In this document: piece after piece, positions 14,747-23,624 of the stretch
How positions within the stretch are numbered: the first letter of the stretch is position 1
Layout: every line of letters begins with the position of its first letter
DNA from: Deltaproteobacteria bacterium
GTDB lineage: Bacteria > Myxococcota > JACRCW01
Length of the DNA stretch: 64,000 nt
Direction: 5' to 3'
Assembly: GCA_016218805.1 (NCBI GenBank)
Contig: JACRCW010000128.1
Location: 1-64,000 of the forward strand
Translations under genes and position numbers: made by a program
The notes under the pieces: generated by a model
What the model saw: the letters and a program-made list of their open reading frames with translations, nothing else
Database searches by the model: none
Told to the model about the DNA's origin: nothing

Positions 14747-17070
14747 CCGGTCACCTCGGGAGGGCCGGGCTGGCCGGCCGTTGCATCAGGCTGTTGCGCC
14801 TTGGGTGGGTCCACCAGCACGCGCTCGGCAACCTGGGCCACCCGGCGGACCAGCACCACCTCCACGCGCAGCGGCTCAGGGATGTCCGCGGCATTGTCCG
14901 CCGGGAGCAGCACCGCGCGGATGCCGGCGCGTTCCGCCGCCAGCAGCTTGGCGCGCACCCCGCCCACCGGGAGGACCTCACCGTTGAGCGTGATCTCCCC
15001 GGTCAGCGCCACGTCCGGCCGGAGCGGGCGGCGCGTGGCGGCTGACAGGAGCGCCGCAAAGATGGCCGTCCCGGCGCTGGGGCCGTCCTTGGGCATGGCG
15101 GCTTCGGGCACGTGGAGGTGGATGTCCCCGCCCAGCCGCCCGGGGTCAATGGCGTAGCGGGCGGGGTCCATGCGCAGGTGGGCCAGCGCCGCCTGCGCGC
15201 TCTCCTGCATGACCGCTCCCACGCGCCCGGTCATGCGCAGCTCGCCCTTGCCGTGGATGATGGCCGCCTCCACGTACACCAGCGCCCCGCCGTCACTGCC
15301 CACCGACAGCCCGGTGGCCACGCCCACGGGGAGCGCCTCCGCGGCGGTGCGCTGCCGATAGCGCGCCGGTCCCAGCACGGCGCGGACCTCCTGTGCGGTG
15401 ATGGGCCGCAGCGTGTCCTGTGGGCTGCCGCGCACGCGCGCCAGCGCCCGCCCGCGGTGCACGGCCTCCAGGTGCCGCCGGAGCTGGCGGACGCCCGCCT
15501 CCCGCGTGTGCCCCTCAATCACCTGCAGCAGGGCGTCCGCGTCCATCTCCAACGCGCTGGGCAGCCCGCAGTCCGCCTGCAGGCGGGGGAGAAGATGCTT
15601 GCGGGCAATCTCCACTTTTTCGCCCGCCAGGTAGCCCTCAAGCTCCACCGTCTCCATGCGGTCCACCAGCGTGGGATGGACCTCTGCAAGGTCATTGGCC
15701 GTGCACACAAACAGCACGTGGGTGAGGTCAAACGGGACGCCCACGTAGTTGTCCACAAAGTGCGGGTTCTGCTCAGGGTCCAGCACTTCGTGCAGCGCGC
15801 CAATGGGGCTGCGCGCGCGCTCCGTGCCAATCTTGTCAATCTCATCCAGCAGCAGGACCGGCGCGCAGGAGCCCGCCGCGGCAAGACCCGCCATGATGCG
15901 CCCCGGCGCGGCCGCCACGTAGGTGAGGCGGTGGCCGCGCAGTTCGGACTCGTCATGCACGCCGCCCAGCGCCACCCGGACAAACTTCCGCCCCAGCGCC
16001 TCCGCCATGGCGCGGGCAAGGGTGGTCTTGCCCACACCGGGCGGACCCACCAGGCACAGGATGGTGGACCGGGCACGCCCGCCCAGCGTGTGGACTGCCA
16101 GGTGCTCCAGGATGCGCTGCTTGGGCTTGCTCAGGTGGGCGTGCTCGCGGTCCAGCACCGCCGCAACATGGCTGAGGTCCGGCGGCGGCAGCGTCTCGGC
16201 GTGCCACGCCAGCCGCGCCAGGAAGTCCAGGTGGCCGCGGTAGGACGGATAGTCGTGGTGCTTGGTCTCCATCCCGCGCAACAGGCGCAGTTCGCGTTTG
16301 GCCAGCTCCCGCGCTTCCTTGGGCAGGCCGGCCTGCTGCAAGCGCCGTTGCAGCCGGCCCAGGTCATCCTCGTCATTGCCGGCGCTGGGGTCATAGATGT
16401 CCAGGCGCCGGGAGATCTCCACCGTCTGCGCCCACAGCCGCTGGCGGAGCGTCTTGGGAATGTCCGGCTTGCCGCACAGCTCGCGGAGGGACTGCTCCAA
16501 GGCACAGGACGCATGCTCCCCCTGGGCCCGGGCGGCCAGTGTCTGCGCGTAATTGCGCACCGCCTCGGGAAGCGGCCAGCGTGCGGTTTCGCGCAGCTCC
16601 TCGGTGGTGGCCAGCGCGCGCACCAGTTCCGCCAGGGCGGGAACCAGCCGCTGGGGCCAGTCCGGCCGCTGCGGCAGCACACCCGCAGCCAGCGCCGCGA
16701 ACAGCCGGTGCCCGGCGTCCACCAGCCCCGTCACGTCTTCTGGCGGGTCGGCGGCCGGTTGGACCTCGGCAACAAATGGCGGCCGCTCGCCGTGCGCGCG
16801 GGTGATTTGCAGGCGGCGCTCGCCCCGCAGCGTCACTGCGCTGCCGTCCGCGGCCAGCACCGTGCACTCGGTTCCCCAGCGCGCGGTCACCAGGGTTGGC
16901 AACTCAATGGCGGACGCCACGGTGAGGGCGCACAGACGGGTGCCCACCCGGGCCGGCAGCTCACGCAGCGTGGCCGGGTCAACCACGGGAGCGGCGAGCG
17001 CGCGCGTTTCGCCAGGAAGGATGCAATCCTCCCACAGGCCAATCAGCGGAAGCTCCAGGACGTTGGACAT
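14743..17070 (-). CDS. lon: ATP-dependent Lon protease
   Basis: Cytosolic AAA+ serine protease that degrades misfolded and regulatory proteins. 775 residues: LAN substrate-binding domain (1-~110), helical middle domain, AAA+ module with Walker A GPPGVGKTT near 340 and Walker B VLLLDEIDKIG, and a C-terminal protease domain. The catalytic Ser is in PKDGPSAGTAIF (about residue 665) and the Lys in GGVRAKLLAAE (about 708), 43 residues apart as in E. coli Lon. The ATG at 17070 follows GAGGTG. It heads a two-gene unit with a HEAT-like protein, overlapping by 4 bases. The upstream region is occupied by three 127-bp direct repeats, which must contain or displace its promoter. Myxobacteria often carry two lon genes; which one this is cannot be told. 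Confidence 0.96.
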   Translation of the reverse strand: MSNVLELPLIGLWEDCILPGETRALAAPVVDPATLRELPARVGTRLCALTVASAIELPTLVTARWGTECTVLAADGSAVTLRGERRLQITRAHGERPPFVAEVQPAADPPEDVTGLVDAGHRLFAALAAGVLPQRPDWPQRLVPALAELVRALATTEELRETARWPLPEAVRNYAQTLAARAQGEHASCALEQSLRELCGKPDIPKTLRQRLWAQTVEISRRLDIYDPSAGNDEDDLGRLQRRLQQAGLPKEARELAKRELRLLRGMETKHHDYPSYRGHLDFLARLAWHAETLPPPDLSHVAAVLDREHAHLSKPKQRILEHLAVHTLGGRARSTILCLVGPPGVGKTTLARAMAEALGRKFVRVALGGVHDESELRGHRLTYVAAAPGRIMAGLAAAGSCAPVLLLDEIDKIGTERARSPIGALHEVLDPEQNPHFVDNYVGVPFDLTHVLFVCTANDLAEVHPTLVDRMETVELEGYLAGEKVEIARKHLLPRLQADCGLPSALEMDADALLQVIEGHTREAGVRQLRRHLEAVHRGRALARVRGSPQDTLRPITAQEVRAVLGPARYRQRTAAEALPVGVATGLSVGSDGGALVYVEAAIIHGKGELRMTGRVGAVMQESAQAALAHLRMDPARYAIDPGRLGGDIHLHVPEAAMPKDGPSAGTAIFAALLSAATRRPLRPDVALTGEITLNGEVLPVGGVRAKLLAAERAGIRAVLLPADNAADIPEPLRVEVVLVRRVAQVAERVLVDPPKAQQPDATAGQPGPPEVTG

Positions 17071-17101
17071 CACCTCAACCCAACACCCGCCGCATACCGG
17101 G

Positions 17102-17482
17102 GTCAACCCGCCGTGACGCCAGTCACGCCGCCCGCCACCGCCGGGTCCCCCGCATCATCCCGGAAAGCCGTTGGCCGCGCCCGGCAGCCTCCCGGACCAT
17201 CCCCAGGCGCCGGCCGTGGCGCGCGGGGGTAGTTCCCATGTGCTGGCTGTCACGCCGCCGGCGCCTTGGGGTTCCCCGCATCATCCCGGGAGGCTGTCGG
17301 GCGGTGCCCGGCTGTACCCCGGACCATCGCGGGCGGCTGGCCGCGGTGCCGGTGGGTAGTTCCAATGTGCTGGCTGTCACGCCGCCGGCACCTTGGGGTT
17401 CCCCGCATCATCCCGGGAGGCCGTCGGGCGGTGCCCGGCTGTACCCCGGACCATCTCCAGGCTGCCATGCGCGGCGCTCGCG
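17102..17482. repeat. Three tandem 127-bp direct repeats upstream of lon
   Basis: Copies start at about 17102, 17229 and 17356, an exact 127-base period. Copies two and three are nearly identical (for example GTGCTGGCTGTCACGCCGCC and CCCCGCATCATCCCGGGAGG in both); copy one is diverged but keeps the phase. The block fills the gap between the stop of the hypothetical gene at 17488 and the lon start at 17070. No convincing gene is seen in it. It could be triplicated promoter/leader sequence or a mobile-repeat remnant. Confidence 0.88.
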
Positions 17483-17487
17483 GATGG

Positions 17488-18213
17488 TCAGGCGGGGGGA
17501 GCAAGCGGTTCGGCCGCGGGACCCTTGGCGGCGCGATGCGAGGAAAGCGCATCCAGATAGGAGAACAGTTGCTCTTCGGTGTTCTGCGGCAGGTCGGTGC
17601 GGACGGAACACTCGTCGCGCACGGCGGCGCGCAACCGCCCCAGCAGCCCCACCGTGGAATTGCGCAGGACCCCCGCCTGCTTGCGGCTGGTGACTGAGGG
17701 CGCCGCCAGGTCCGCCCGCGAACTGAGCAGACTGTCCATCTTCACCCCGGCCTGCACGTGGGCGGCGGCCCAATCGTACAAGGTCCCGCCGCCAGCAACG
17801 GGGAACATCTGCAGGTCCGCCTTGCGGCGCTCCAGCGCGGGTTCGCGCTCCTTGGCCGCAGCGGCCTGGTCCGGATAGGCCGCCTGCGTCCCGGCCAGGG
17901 TGGGCACAAGGTCCTGGCGGATGCGTTGGGCTGCTTCACGCACAGCGGCGGGGGTGGAGCTGATGGAAAGATGCGCTTCCAAGACGTGCCAGACGCCGGC
18001 CGCCATTTCGTCATGGGTCAGGTCCGTCTGGTCCAGTTCTTTGGCCAGCGGCGTGCCGGTGAGCGCCGCGGGCAGGGCGGCAATGCCGCTGAGTTTCTGC
18101 TTGAGCAGCGGCGCGTAGGTGTCAGCGCAGCGCACCCGCGCGAGCGCCTGGCCGCGCGCACCAATCAGGTTGTCCAGGCCCAACTTGAGGTCTGCCAGCG
18201 TCAGGTTCTTCAT
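17488..18213 (-). CDS. Hypothetical helical protein
   Basis: 241 residues with no family I recognise. The sequence is Ala/Leu-rich and mostly helical, starting MKNLTLADLKLGLDNLIG, with a basic mid-region (EREPALERRKADLQMF) and a C-terminal Ala/Pro tail. No signal peptide or transmembrane segment is visible. The ATG at 18213 is set by GGAGGGGAG just upstream. It stands alone: a divergent Septu-like module starts 139 bases away on the other strand, and 127-bp repeats follow its stop. Its location at the edge of a defence island is suggestive only. Confidence 0.65.
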   Translation of the reverse strand: MKNLTLADLKLGLDNLIGARGQALARVRCADTYAPLLKQKLSGIAALPAALTGTPLAKELDQTDLTHDEMAAGVWHVLEAHLSISSTPAAVREAAQRIRQDLVPTLAGTQAAYPDQAAAAKEREPALERRKADLQMFPVAGGGTLYDWAAAHVQAGVKMDSLLSSRADLAAPSVTSRKQAGVLRNSTVGLLGRLRAAVRDECSVRTDLPQNTEEQLFSYLDALSSHRAAKGPAAEPLAPPA

Positions 18214-18352
18214 GGTCTCCCCTCCGAGGTGGCGGCGTGGATGCCGCGTTGATGTCGGCCTGATTAGGGGGCAACGCGAATGCCCGTCAATGACACAACG
18301 CCTGTAACCCGCCCAGTTGACCCGGGCGCGTGCCCTGGGCTTCCCTCTGTCC

Positions 18353-19582
18353 ATGTATCTTCGCCGCCTGGAGATTCAACACGTCCGCCTGATCAACGCC
18401 CTCACGCTCGAGTTCGGGGCGCCGGGGTGGACCGTGGTGCTGGGCGACAACGGCTCCGGCAAGTCCACCATCCTGCAGGCCGTGGCCCTGGCCGCCTCCG
18501 GGCCGGCGCTGGCCTCCCACCTGATTGAAGACGCCGCCACGTTGCGGCCGGCGGACCTCCCAGAGGCCGAGCCCGTGATCAGGTGTCAGTTCCAGGGCCC
18601 GGCGCATCCGGACACAAGAGTCCTGCTGAGCGTCAAGAAGGGCAGGCACGACTTCACGCGTACCAAAGGTGGAAGCCGCGTGGACGACATACGTGCGAAA
18701 CGAGACCGCGGCTTCTTTGTGGTTGGATACGGGCCGGGACGATTCCTCCCACGCCCCGGCGAGGTGGCTCTTCCTGAGAACCCAGTGCGGGACCGCGTGG
18801 AGGGCTTGTTCTCCCGCCACCACAAGGTGCTTGGCACGGACTTCTATGGCGCGCTGCGCCAGCGGACCCCGGAAGAAGCGCTGAGCTTCACGCGTGCATT
18901 GAAGACGGCGCTCCTGGCCGAAGACGGCATGGGAGAGAAGCTGTTTCCCATGCTTCTTGACGTGGATACCCGCGGCAAGAGTGGCGTGAAGCACTTGGAG
19001 CGTTTGCTGGAGTCCCGTCGCTTCATCGTCTCCGCGGGAAGGCGCCACCTGAAACTACCCGCCACGGCGCTGTCTGACGGCTACCAGTCCATGCTCGCCT
19101 GGATTGCGGACCTGCTGGGACACGCATTCCTGGAGTTCGGTCCACAGGTTGAGGCCGGCACGCTGCGTGGCATTGCGCTGATTGACGAGATTGACCTGCA
19201 CCTGCACCCCACCTGGCAGAGGAAGCTCGTACCGCTGCTCAAGCGGGTCTTCCCCCAGATGCAGTTCATCGTCACGACCCATTCGCCGCTGGTGGTGGCT
19301 GCGCTGGAGCCCCACGAGATAGTCCGCCTGCAGCTTCGGGAAGGTGAGGTGGTGAGGGAGGCACATCGGGCCGCCCCGGGTCTGATGACGGGTACCCAGC
19401 TGCTGACCCACTACTTTGACGTGTCACGCGCCGGCCGGGCGGACCTGCTTGAAAAGGAGCGCGAGTACCTGGAACTCCAGGCCATGGGGCGGCGCACCAA
19501 GCGCCAGGAGGACCAGCGGAAAAAGCTGGAGGAGGAGCTGCACCCCTACTGGACTGTGTCAGCAGGGAGGAACGGAGCGTGA
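18353..19582 (+). CDS. AAA (SMC/ABC-type) ATPase of a Septu-like module (PtuA-like)
   Basis: 409-residue ATPase of the AAA_21/OLD-like class. Walker A GDNGSGKST is at residues 31-39, an ABC-type signature LSDGYQSM is near 240, Walker B ALIDEIDLHLHP has the DE pair at ~278-279, and a switch His is in FIVTTHSP. Charged helices (LEKEREYLELQ) end the protein. Its GTGA overlap with an HNH nuclease gene makes the pair resemble Septu (PtuA/PtuB) or the ATPase/HNH effector of some retrons; no reverse transcriptase is present. In Septu the ATPase senses infection and controls the nuclease. The ATG at 18353 gives the family-like start MYLRRLEIQHVRLI; the ribosome site is weak. Mixed ATTG/ATCG usage suggests acquired DNA. 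Confidence 0.88.
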   Translation: MYLRRLEIQHVRLINALTLEFGAPGWTVVLGDNGSGKSTILQAVALAASGPALASHLIEDAATLRPADLPEAEPVIRCQFQGPAHPDTRVLLSVKKGRHDFTRTKGGSRVDDIRAKRDRGFFVVGYGPGRFLPRPGEVALPENPVRDRVEGLFSRHHKVLGTDFYGALRQRTPEEALSFTRALKTALLAEDGMGEKLFPMLLDVDTRGKSGVKHLERLLESRRFIVSAGRRHLKLPATALSDGYQSMLAWIADLLGHAFLEFGPQVEAGTLRGIALIDEIDLHLHPTWQRKLVPLLKRVFPQMQFIVTTHSPLVVAALEPHEIVRLQLREGEVVREAHRAAPGLMTGTQLLTHYFDVSRAGRADLLEKEREYLELQAMGRRTKRQEDQRKKLEEELHPYWTVSAGRNGA

Positions 19583-20398
19583 GGACGGTGGACCGGTCCG
19601 GTCTGCGGCTGCCCAAAGGCTGGCAGGCGAAAGCAAAGAGGGCCACCGATGCGCTGGTGGCGCGCGTCAAAAGCCCTGCGCGGCCGGGGCCGCCAGCTGA
19701 GCAGCACAGACTTCGCGCCCTGGAAGGACGTCTACAACGACAGGGCGCTCAAGCGGGCATTGTGGCGGTCCCAGTCCCACAAGTGCTGCTATTGCGAAAT
19801 GGAGTACCAGGCAACCAACAGCGACGTGGAACATTTCCGCCCCAAGACGGCAGCGGATCGGATGAATGGAACTGTTGACGAGGGATACTGGTGGCTCGCC
19901 TTTGAATTCAGGAATCTCTTCTTCAGTTGCCCCAACTGCAATCGCCTCTCATCCACCAAGAACGACAAGTTTCCTCTTCATGACCCGGTCGGACGCCTGC
20001 GTCCCCAGGAACTGCCGTGGTGCAGGGCGGAGGGGGCGCTGGTGATCAATCCCGACGGCACGGAGCAGGCCGGCGGCGCTGAGGCGCACCTGACATTCGT
20101 CCAGGATGGCACAGGGTGTTGGCGGATCGCGCCCCGTAGGCGATCCCCATTTGGACGCAAGACAATCGAGGTCTGTGGACTTGATCGCGACGAGCTGGAT
20201 GAACTGCGGGACAAGCACGTTGTCTCGCACCTTCAGCCGGCGCTGGACGCGTACCGTTGCGCACGCACCCGGGGTCAGCGGGATGCAGCACTCAGGGCAG
20301 CGCGCCGCCTGTGTGAGCCCGGTGAGCCGTTCTCGCTGTTGGCGCGGGAGTTCTTTCTCCAACAAGGCATGGATATGGCTCAGCGCGCGCGGCCATAG
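19579..20398 (+). CDS. HNH endonuclease (PtuB-like), interrupted by a +1 frameshift
   Basis: Predicted nuclease effector of the Septu-like pair. The natural start is GTG 19579, overlapping the ATPase stop (GTGA); it reads MRTVDRSGLRLPKGWQ and continues sensibly to about 19685. From about 19690 the coherent frame is one base over and carries the HNH core: HKCCYCEMEY, DVEHFRPK, FFSCPNCNR and KNDKFPL, with Zn-binding Cys pairs and the catalytic His in EHFRP. Removing one G from the GGGG at 19686-19689 joins the two parts into a 272-residue protein. As sequenced, an ATG at 19649 could yield only an N-truncated form that still contains the HNH core. Either a real inactivation or an assembly indel. 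Confidence 0.8.
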
Positions 20399-20472
20399 AA
20401 CACCGCACAAGTGGCTTCCAAAGAGGGGCGGGCGTCGCTGCCGCCTTCCGCTCCTGCTATGGGCCCGGGGCC

Positions 20473-22170
20473 ATGGACCTGACCCGCGAGGAGACCCTTC
20501 TGGCGAGCGCCATCGCGCAGTTCGTTCACCAGGGGCGGTGGCCGGACGCCCCGCAGTTCCGTGTGGAGCATGAGCAAGACCGCGATATTCTGGACGACCT
20601 GCGACAGCGCGGTCTGCTCCGTCTCCGCCAGCACGCCACCGGGTACGCCTATGCGGTGACCCCCGCGGGTCTGGCGACGGTGACGACGCCAGAAGCCATG
20701 GACCTCCGAAACCAGACCCGGAGCCTGCTGGGCCTGTTCAAGGAGAAGTACCGGGAGAAGCCGGGGCACCTGTGGGACGCCGGGGAACTCCGGCGGCTCG
20801 CCAAGGAGCGGGACGTCCAGTTCTTTGAACAAGTCATCGAGTTGCTGGAGCCTGCGGCGGTGGTGCAGTCCGCTGACAAGGATGGTGTCGCGCTGTCGGT
20901 GGTGATCGCGGAGAGCATCCTTGACGTAGCCGACGACGTGTTTCCCCCGGCACTGACTCGCGACCCCGTCCCCGGCCAGCGCCCGGCCGTGCTGGTGCAA
21001 CGCATTCAACCGCGTGGCTTGCTGTCCTTTTCCCCCGCGTTCGCCCCGCTGGACCTGCAGCCACTCAACCTCCTCATTGGACCCAACGGCTCAGGAAAGT
21101 CCAACCTGCTGGAGGCCCTTGCCCTGCTCAGGGCGGCACCCGCATCGCTGGCCGAGTTCTTCCGCCATGGCACGTCCGCCGACGAGTGGCTCCACCGCAG
21201 CCGAGGGAAGACCTGTGAGGAAGCTTCCATCGAGGTCGTCACCGGTGCCAGCCTCACGGCCGGCCCCGGCGCTCGGGAGCTGCGACATCGACTGGCTTTT
21301 GTCACGGACGGGTTGCGACGCGTCATCAGCGATGAGCGACTCGAGAATGCGTCGGCGTGGAAAGGCCAGCAACGCCCCTACTTGTTTTTCGGCTATGACG
21401 CCGGGAGGCCGCGCTTCAACGTTGTGCGGAGCGGACCCCGCATGCTGCAGCGGGAGGAACTGCGCCCCGGCGAGTCCGCCCTCAGCCAGCGGTCCGACGC
21501 CCGGACGTACCCGGAGGTGTGCGCGCTGGCCGCGGCCTACCGCGGCATCCGCCTATACCGGGACTGGGTCATCGGGCCGGATGCGCCCTACCGTCAGGCG
21601 CCTCGCGCCGACGTTCCTGACGACCACCTGGACGAGAACTGCGGCAACCTTGCCGTGGTGGTTGGCCGGTTGAAGAAGGGGTCAACCTGGCCGCGCCTCC
21701 TGGAGGAGTTGCGTCGTTTCTATCCGCCCGTGACGGACCTTGAGACGCTGCCCATGGGGCCTGGCGTGCAGTTGAACTTCCTGGAACACGGCGGGCGGAC
21801 CCCCGCGAGCCGGATGTCTGATGGGACCCTCCGGTATCTGTGCTTGCTCGCGGTGTTGTTGGATCCGGAACCCCCGACGCTGGTTGGCCTTGAAGAGCCT
21901 GAGCTGGGGATGCACCCGGACATGCTCCCGCACCTGGCCCGCCTGCTGCGCGAAGCATCCGAACGGATGCAACTGGTGGTTACCACGCACTCCGAGTTGC
22001 TGGTGGACGCGTTCACCGCCACCCCGGAGGTGATCCTGGTGTGCGAGCGTGACGACGAAGGCACCACGCTGCGCCGGCTGGATGCCGCGGAGTTGGCCGA
22101 TTGGCTCAAGGACCACAGCGGCCTGGGTGACCTGTGGATGCGCGGCTTCCTGGGGGGCACGCGATGGTGA
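20473..22170 (+). CDS. wHTH-AAA ATPase of a DUF4276-linked module
   Basis: 565 residues. The first ~70 look like a winged helix (DRDILDDLRQRGLLRLRQ, then YAVTPAGLA), followed by a helical linker and an AAA_21-type ATPase from ~190: Walker A IGPNGSGKSN near 203-210, signature-like RMSDGTLRYLCLLA, Walker B LVGLEEPELGMHP near 472, and switch LVVTTHSELLVDAF. The stop overlaps the next gene by 7 bases. AAA ATPases of this class paired with DUF4276 recur in defence islands, so a phage-sensing role is likely by context; the N-terminal winged helix could bind DNA or regulate its own operon. Frequent ATCG (seven seen by eye) contrasts with core genes. Confidence 0.85.
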   Translation: MDLTREETLLASAIAQFVHQGRWPDAPQFRVEHEQDRDILDDLRQRGLLRLRQHATGYAYAVTPAGLATVTTPEAMDLRNQTRSLLGLFKEKYREKPGHLWDAGELRRLAKERDVQFFEQVIELLEPAAVVQSADKDGVALSVVIAESILDVADDVFPPALTRDPVPGQRPAVLVQRIQPRGLLSFSPAFAPLDLQPLNLLIGPNGSGKSNLLEALALLRAAPASLAEFFRHGTSADEWLHRSRGKTCEEASIEVVTGASLTAGPGARELRHRLAFVTDGLRRVISDERLENASAWKGQQRPYLFFGYDAGRPRFNVVRSGPRMLQREELRPGESALSQRSDARTYPEVCALAAAYRGIRLYRDWVIGPDAPYRQAPRADVPDDHLDENCGNLAVVVGRLKKGSTWPRLLEELRRFYPPVTDLETLPMGPGVQLNFLEHGGRTPASRMSDGTLRYLCLLAVLLDPEPPTLVGLEEPELGMHPDMLPHLARLLREASERMQLVVTTHSELLVDAFTATPEVILVCERDDEGTTLRRLDAAELADWLKDHSGLGDLWMRGFLGGTRW

Positions 22171-22736
22171 AGTTGTTTGTGGAAGGCGGCGGGGATGCCC
22201 GCCGGTTGCGAACCGAGCTGCGCGAAGGCTTCCACGGGTTGCTCAGCAAGGCAGGAGTGCGCCGGATGCCGCGCATCATTGCGTGCGGTCCGCGCTCACA
22301 GGCGTTCCGGGACTTCTCCAACGAGCGCCAGAAAGGGCCGGCCGTCCTGTTGGTGGACAGCGAGGGCCCAGGAACCGCGTCCCCGTGGGAGCACGTCCGA
22401 AGAGACGTGGAGAAGCCTCCCGCCGCGACGGAGGAGGATCTCCACTTCATGGCGGTGACCATGGAGACGTGGTTGTGTTCGGATCCCGGGGCGTTGGAAG
22501 GGTACTACGGCCAGGGCTTCAAGGCTGCCGCTCTGCCTCAACGCCCCAACCTCGAAGAGGAGCCCAAGAACGACGTCAACGCGAAGCTCGCCGCGGCGGT
22601 GAAAGCCAGCCGCAAGGGGCGGTACAACAAGGGGGAGGACTCGTTCACCGTGCTTGGCAGGATTGATCCCGGTTGCATTGCGGCGCGCTGCCCGCGCTGG
22701 GGGAAGCGTTTCCTGGACGCCGCACACTCGTGGTGA
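22164..22736 (+). CDS. DUF4276 family protein (TOPRIM-like)
   Basis: 190 residues. The N-terminal MVKLFVEGGGDARRL and the internal VLLVDSEGPG match the Glu and DxE positions of DUF4276, a family with TOPRIM-like organisation. A FMAVTMETWL segment and an AAVKASRKGRYNKGEDSF block are also characteristic. The ATG at 22164 overlaps the end of the ATPase gene by 7 bases, making a tightly coupled two-gene unit; probable effector, with the ATPase as sensor or activator (inference). A hairpin followed by TTTT at 22794-22818 ends the unit. Confidence 0.85.
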   Translation: MVKLFVEGGGDARRLRTELREGFHGLLSKAGVRRMPRIIACGPRSQAFRDFSNERQKGPAVLLVDSEGPGTASPWEHVRRDVEKPPAATEEDLHFMAVTMETWLCSDPGALEGYYGQGFKAAALPQRPNLEEEPKNDVNAKLAAAVKASRKGRYNKGEDSFTVLGRIDPGCIAARCPRWGKRFLDAAHSW

Positions 22737-22793
22737 CCCGGGGGCATGCGGGACGCGGGGAGCAGCCGGGTGAAGGGGTGCGGCGCCCCGCGG

Positions 22794-22818
22794 GTGTCTC
22801 ACCAAACGAGACACTTTT
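22794..22818 (+). terminator. Rho-independent terminator after the AAA/DUF4276 unit
   Basis: GTGTCTC (22794-22800) pairs perfectly with GAGACAC (22808-22814) across a 7-base loop and is followed by TTTT. It lies 58 bases after the DUF4276 stop. The rest of the 22737-23014 gap, between convergent genes, holds nothing else recognisable. Confidence 0.65.
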
Positions 22819-23014
22819 GGGCGGGAACAGGGGTGCCGCCGGCCCTCCAACGGGGCAACCCACGCGCCGGGATGAACCATGCAGCGACGCGGCAGCCCTT
22901 CTTCGGCCACGCTCATCAAGCGCCTTTGCAGATGCGCGCGCGGGTGGGGCCACTCATCCGCCCCGCGGCGGCGCTGAAGTGCAGCGGCGTGGGAGTCCGC
23001 TTTGGCCGCTATTC

Positions 23015-23593
23015 CTAGTCCAGCCCGAAGACCACCGGCAGCCGCAGTTCAATGGCGTCAAACGGTTCGGCGCGAACGACCTCGCTCTGCTCCGCGGTCA
23101 GGGCCGTCAGGTAGCCCTCCGCGGTCCATCGCAGCACGCTCAGCGTTCCGCGCTCCGGGTCCACGAGCCAACAATGGGGCACCCCGTGCCTGTGCAGCGT
23201 GCGCAGCTTCTTGACCGTGTCGTTGGTTGCGTTGCTGGCCGACAGCACCTCGCATACCCAGTCGGGACGCGCATGCACCGGACGTTCGCGGGGGCGCTCC
23301 GGGATGCGTTCCCGCCGCCAGCCCACCAGGTCATGCCGGTAGACCTGGTGCTCCGAGTACTCCACCTCCACCTCGGTCATCAGCCACCACCCGCCGGGCC
23401 CGCCGTTTCCCGCGCGCCGCTGGAACGGCTGGAACAGCTGGGCGCCCAGGCCCAACTGCGCCGTGCCATGATCCGGCCCCGGTGCGGCCTTCTCCACAAT
23501 GTCACCGTCGATAATTTCCGCCCGGGCGTCATCAGGCAGGGCCGCCAGGTCCGCAGCGGTGGCGTGGTGCGGGGGATTGCGCGCGGTGATCAC
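23015..23593 (-). CDS. Uma2 family endonuclease-like protein
   Basis: 192 residues of the Uma2 (DUF820) group within the PD-(D/E)XK superfamily. Visible features are the early Leu-Pro/Asp-Gly segment (YEII-type AEIIDGDIVEKA), VEYSEHQVYRHDLVGWRRER, RPDWVCEVLS with Asp and Glu, TVKKL and the hallmark GVPHCWLVDPE. Uma2 proteins are abundant in myxobacteria and cyanobacteria; biological function is unsettled. GTG 23593 is the apparent start. It lies 31 bases after the flavin-reductase-like gene on the same strand. Host-like composition. Confidence 0.88.
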   Translation of the reverse strand: MITARNPPHHATAADLAALPDDARAEIIDGDIVEKAAPGPDHGTAQLGLGAQLFQPFQRRAGNGGPGGWWLMTEVEVEYSEHQVYRHDLVGWRRERIPERPRERPVHARPDWVCEVLSASNATNDTVKKLRTLHRHGVPHCWLVDPERGTLSVLRWTAEGYLTALTAEQSEVVRAEPFDAIELRLPVVFGLD

Positions 23594-23624
23594 GCGCCAA
23601 CCCTAGCCACGCGCGCGTCCATTG

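Noticed and set aside
19686..19689. Phase-variable homopolymer
   Set aside because: A run of four Gs is too short for the slippage typical of phase variation; a fixed indel or sequencing error is likelier.
18353..20398. Retron with ATPase/HNH effector
   Set aside because: No reverse transcriptase gene or msr/msd-like structure is found around the pair.
22746..23018. Small plus-strand frame after DUF4276
   Set aside because: It runs through the terminator hairpin and lacks a ribosome site or any motif.
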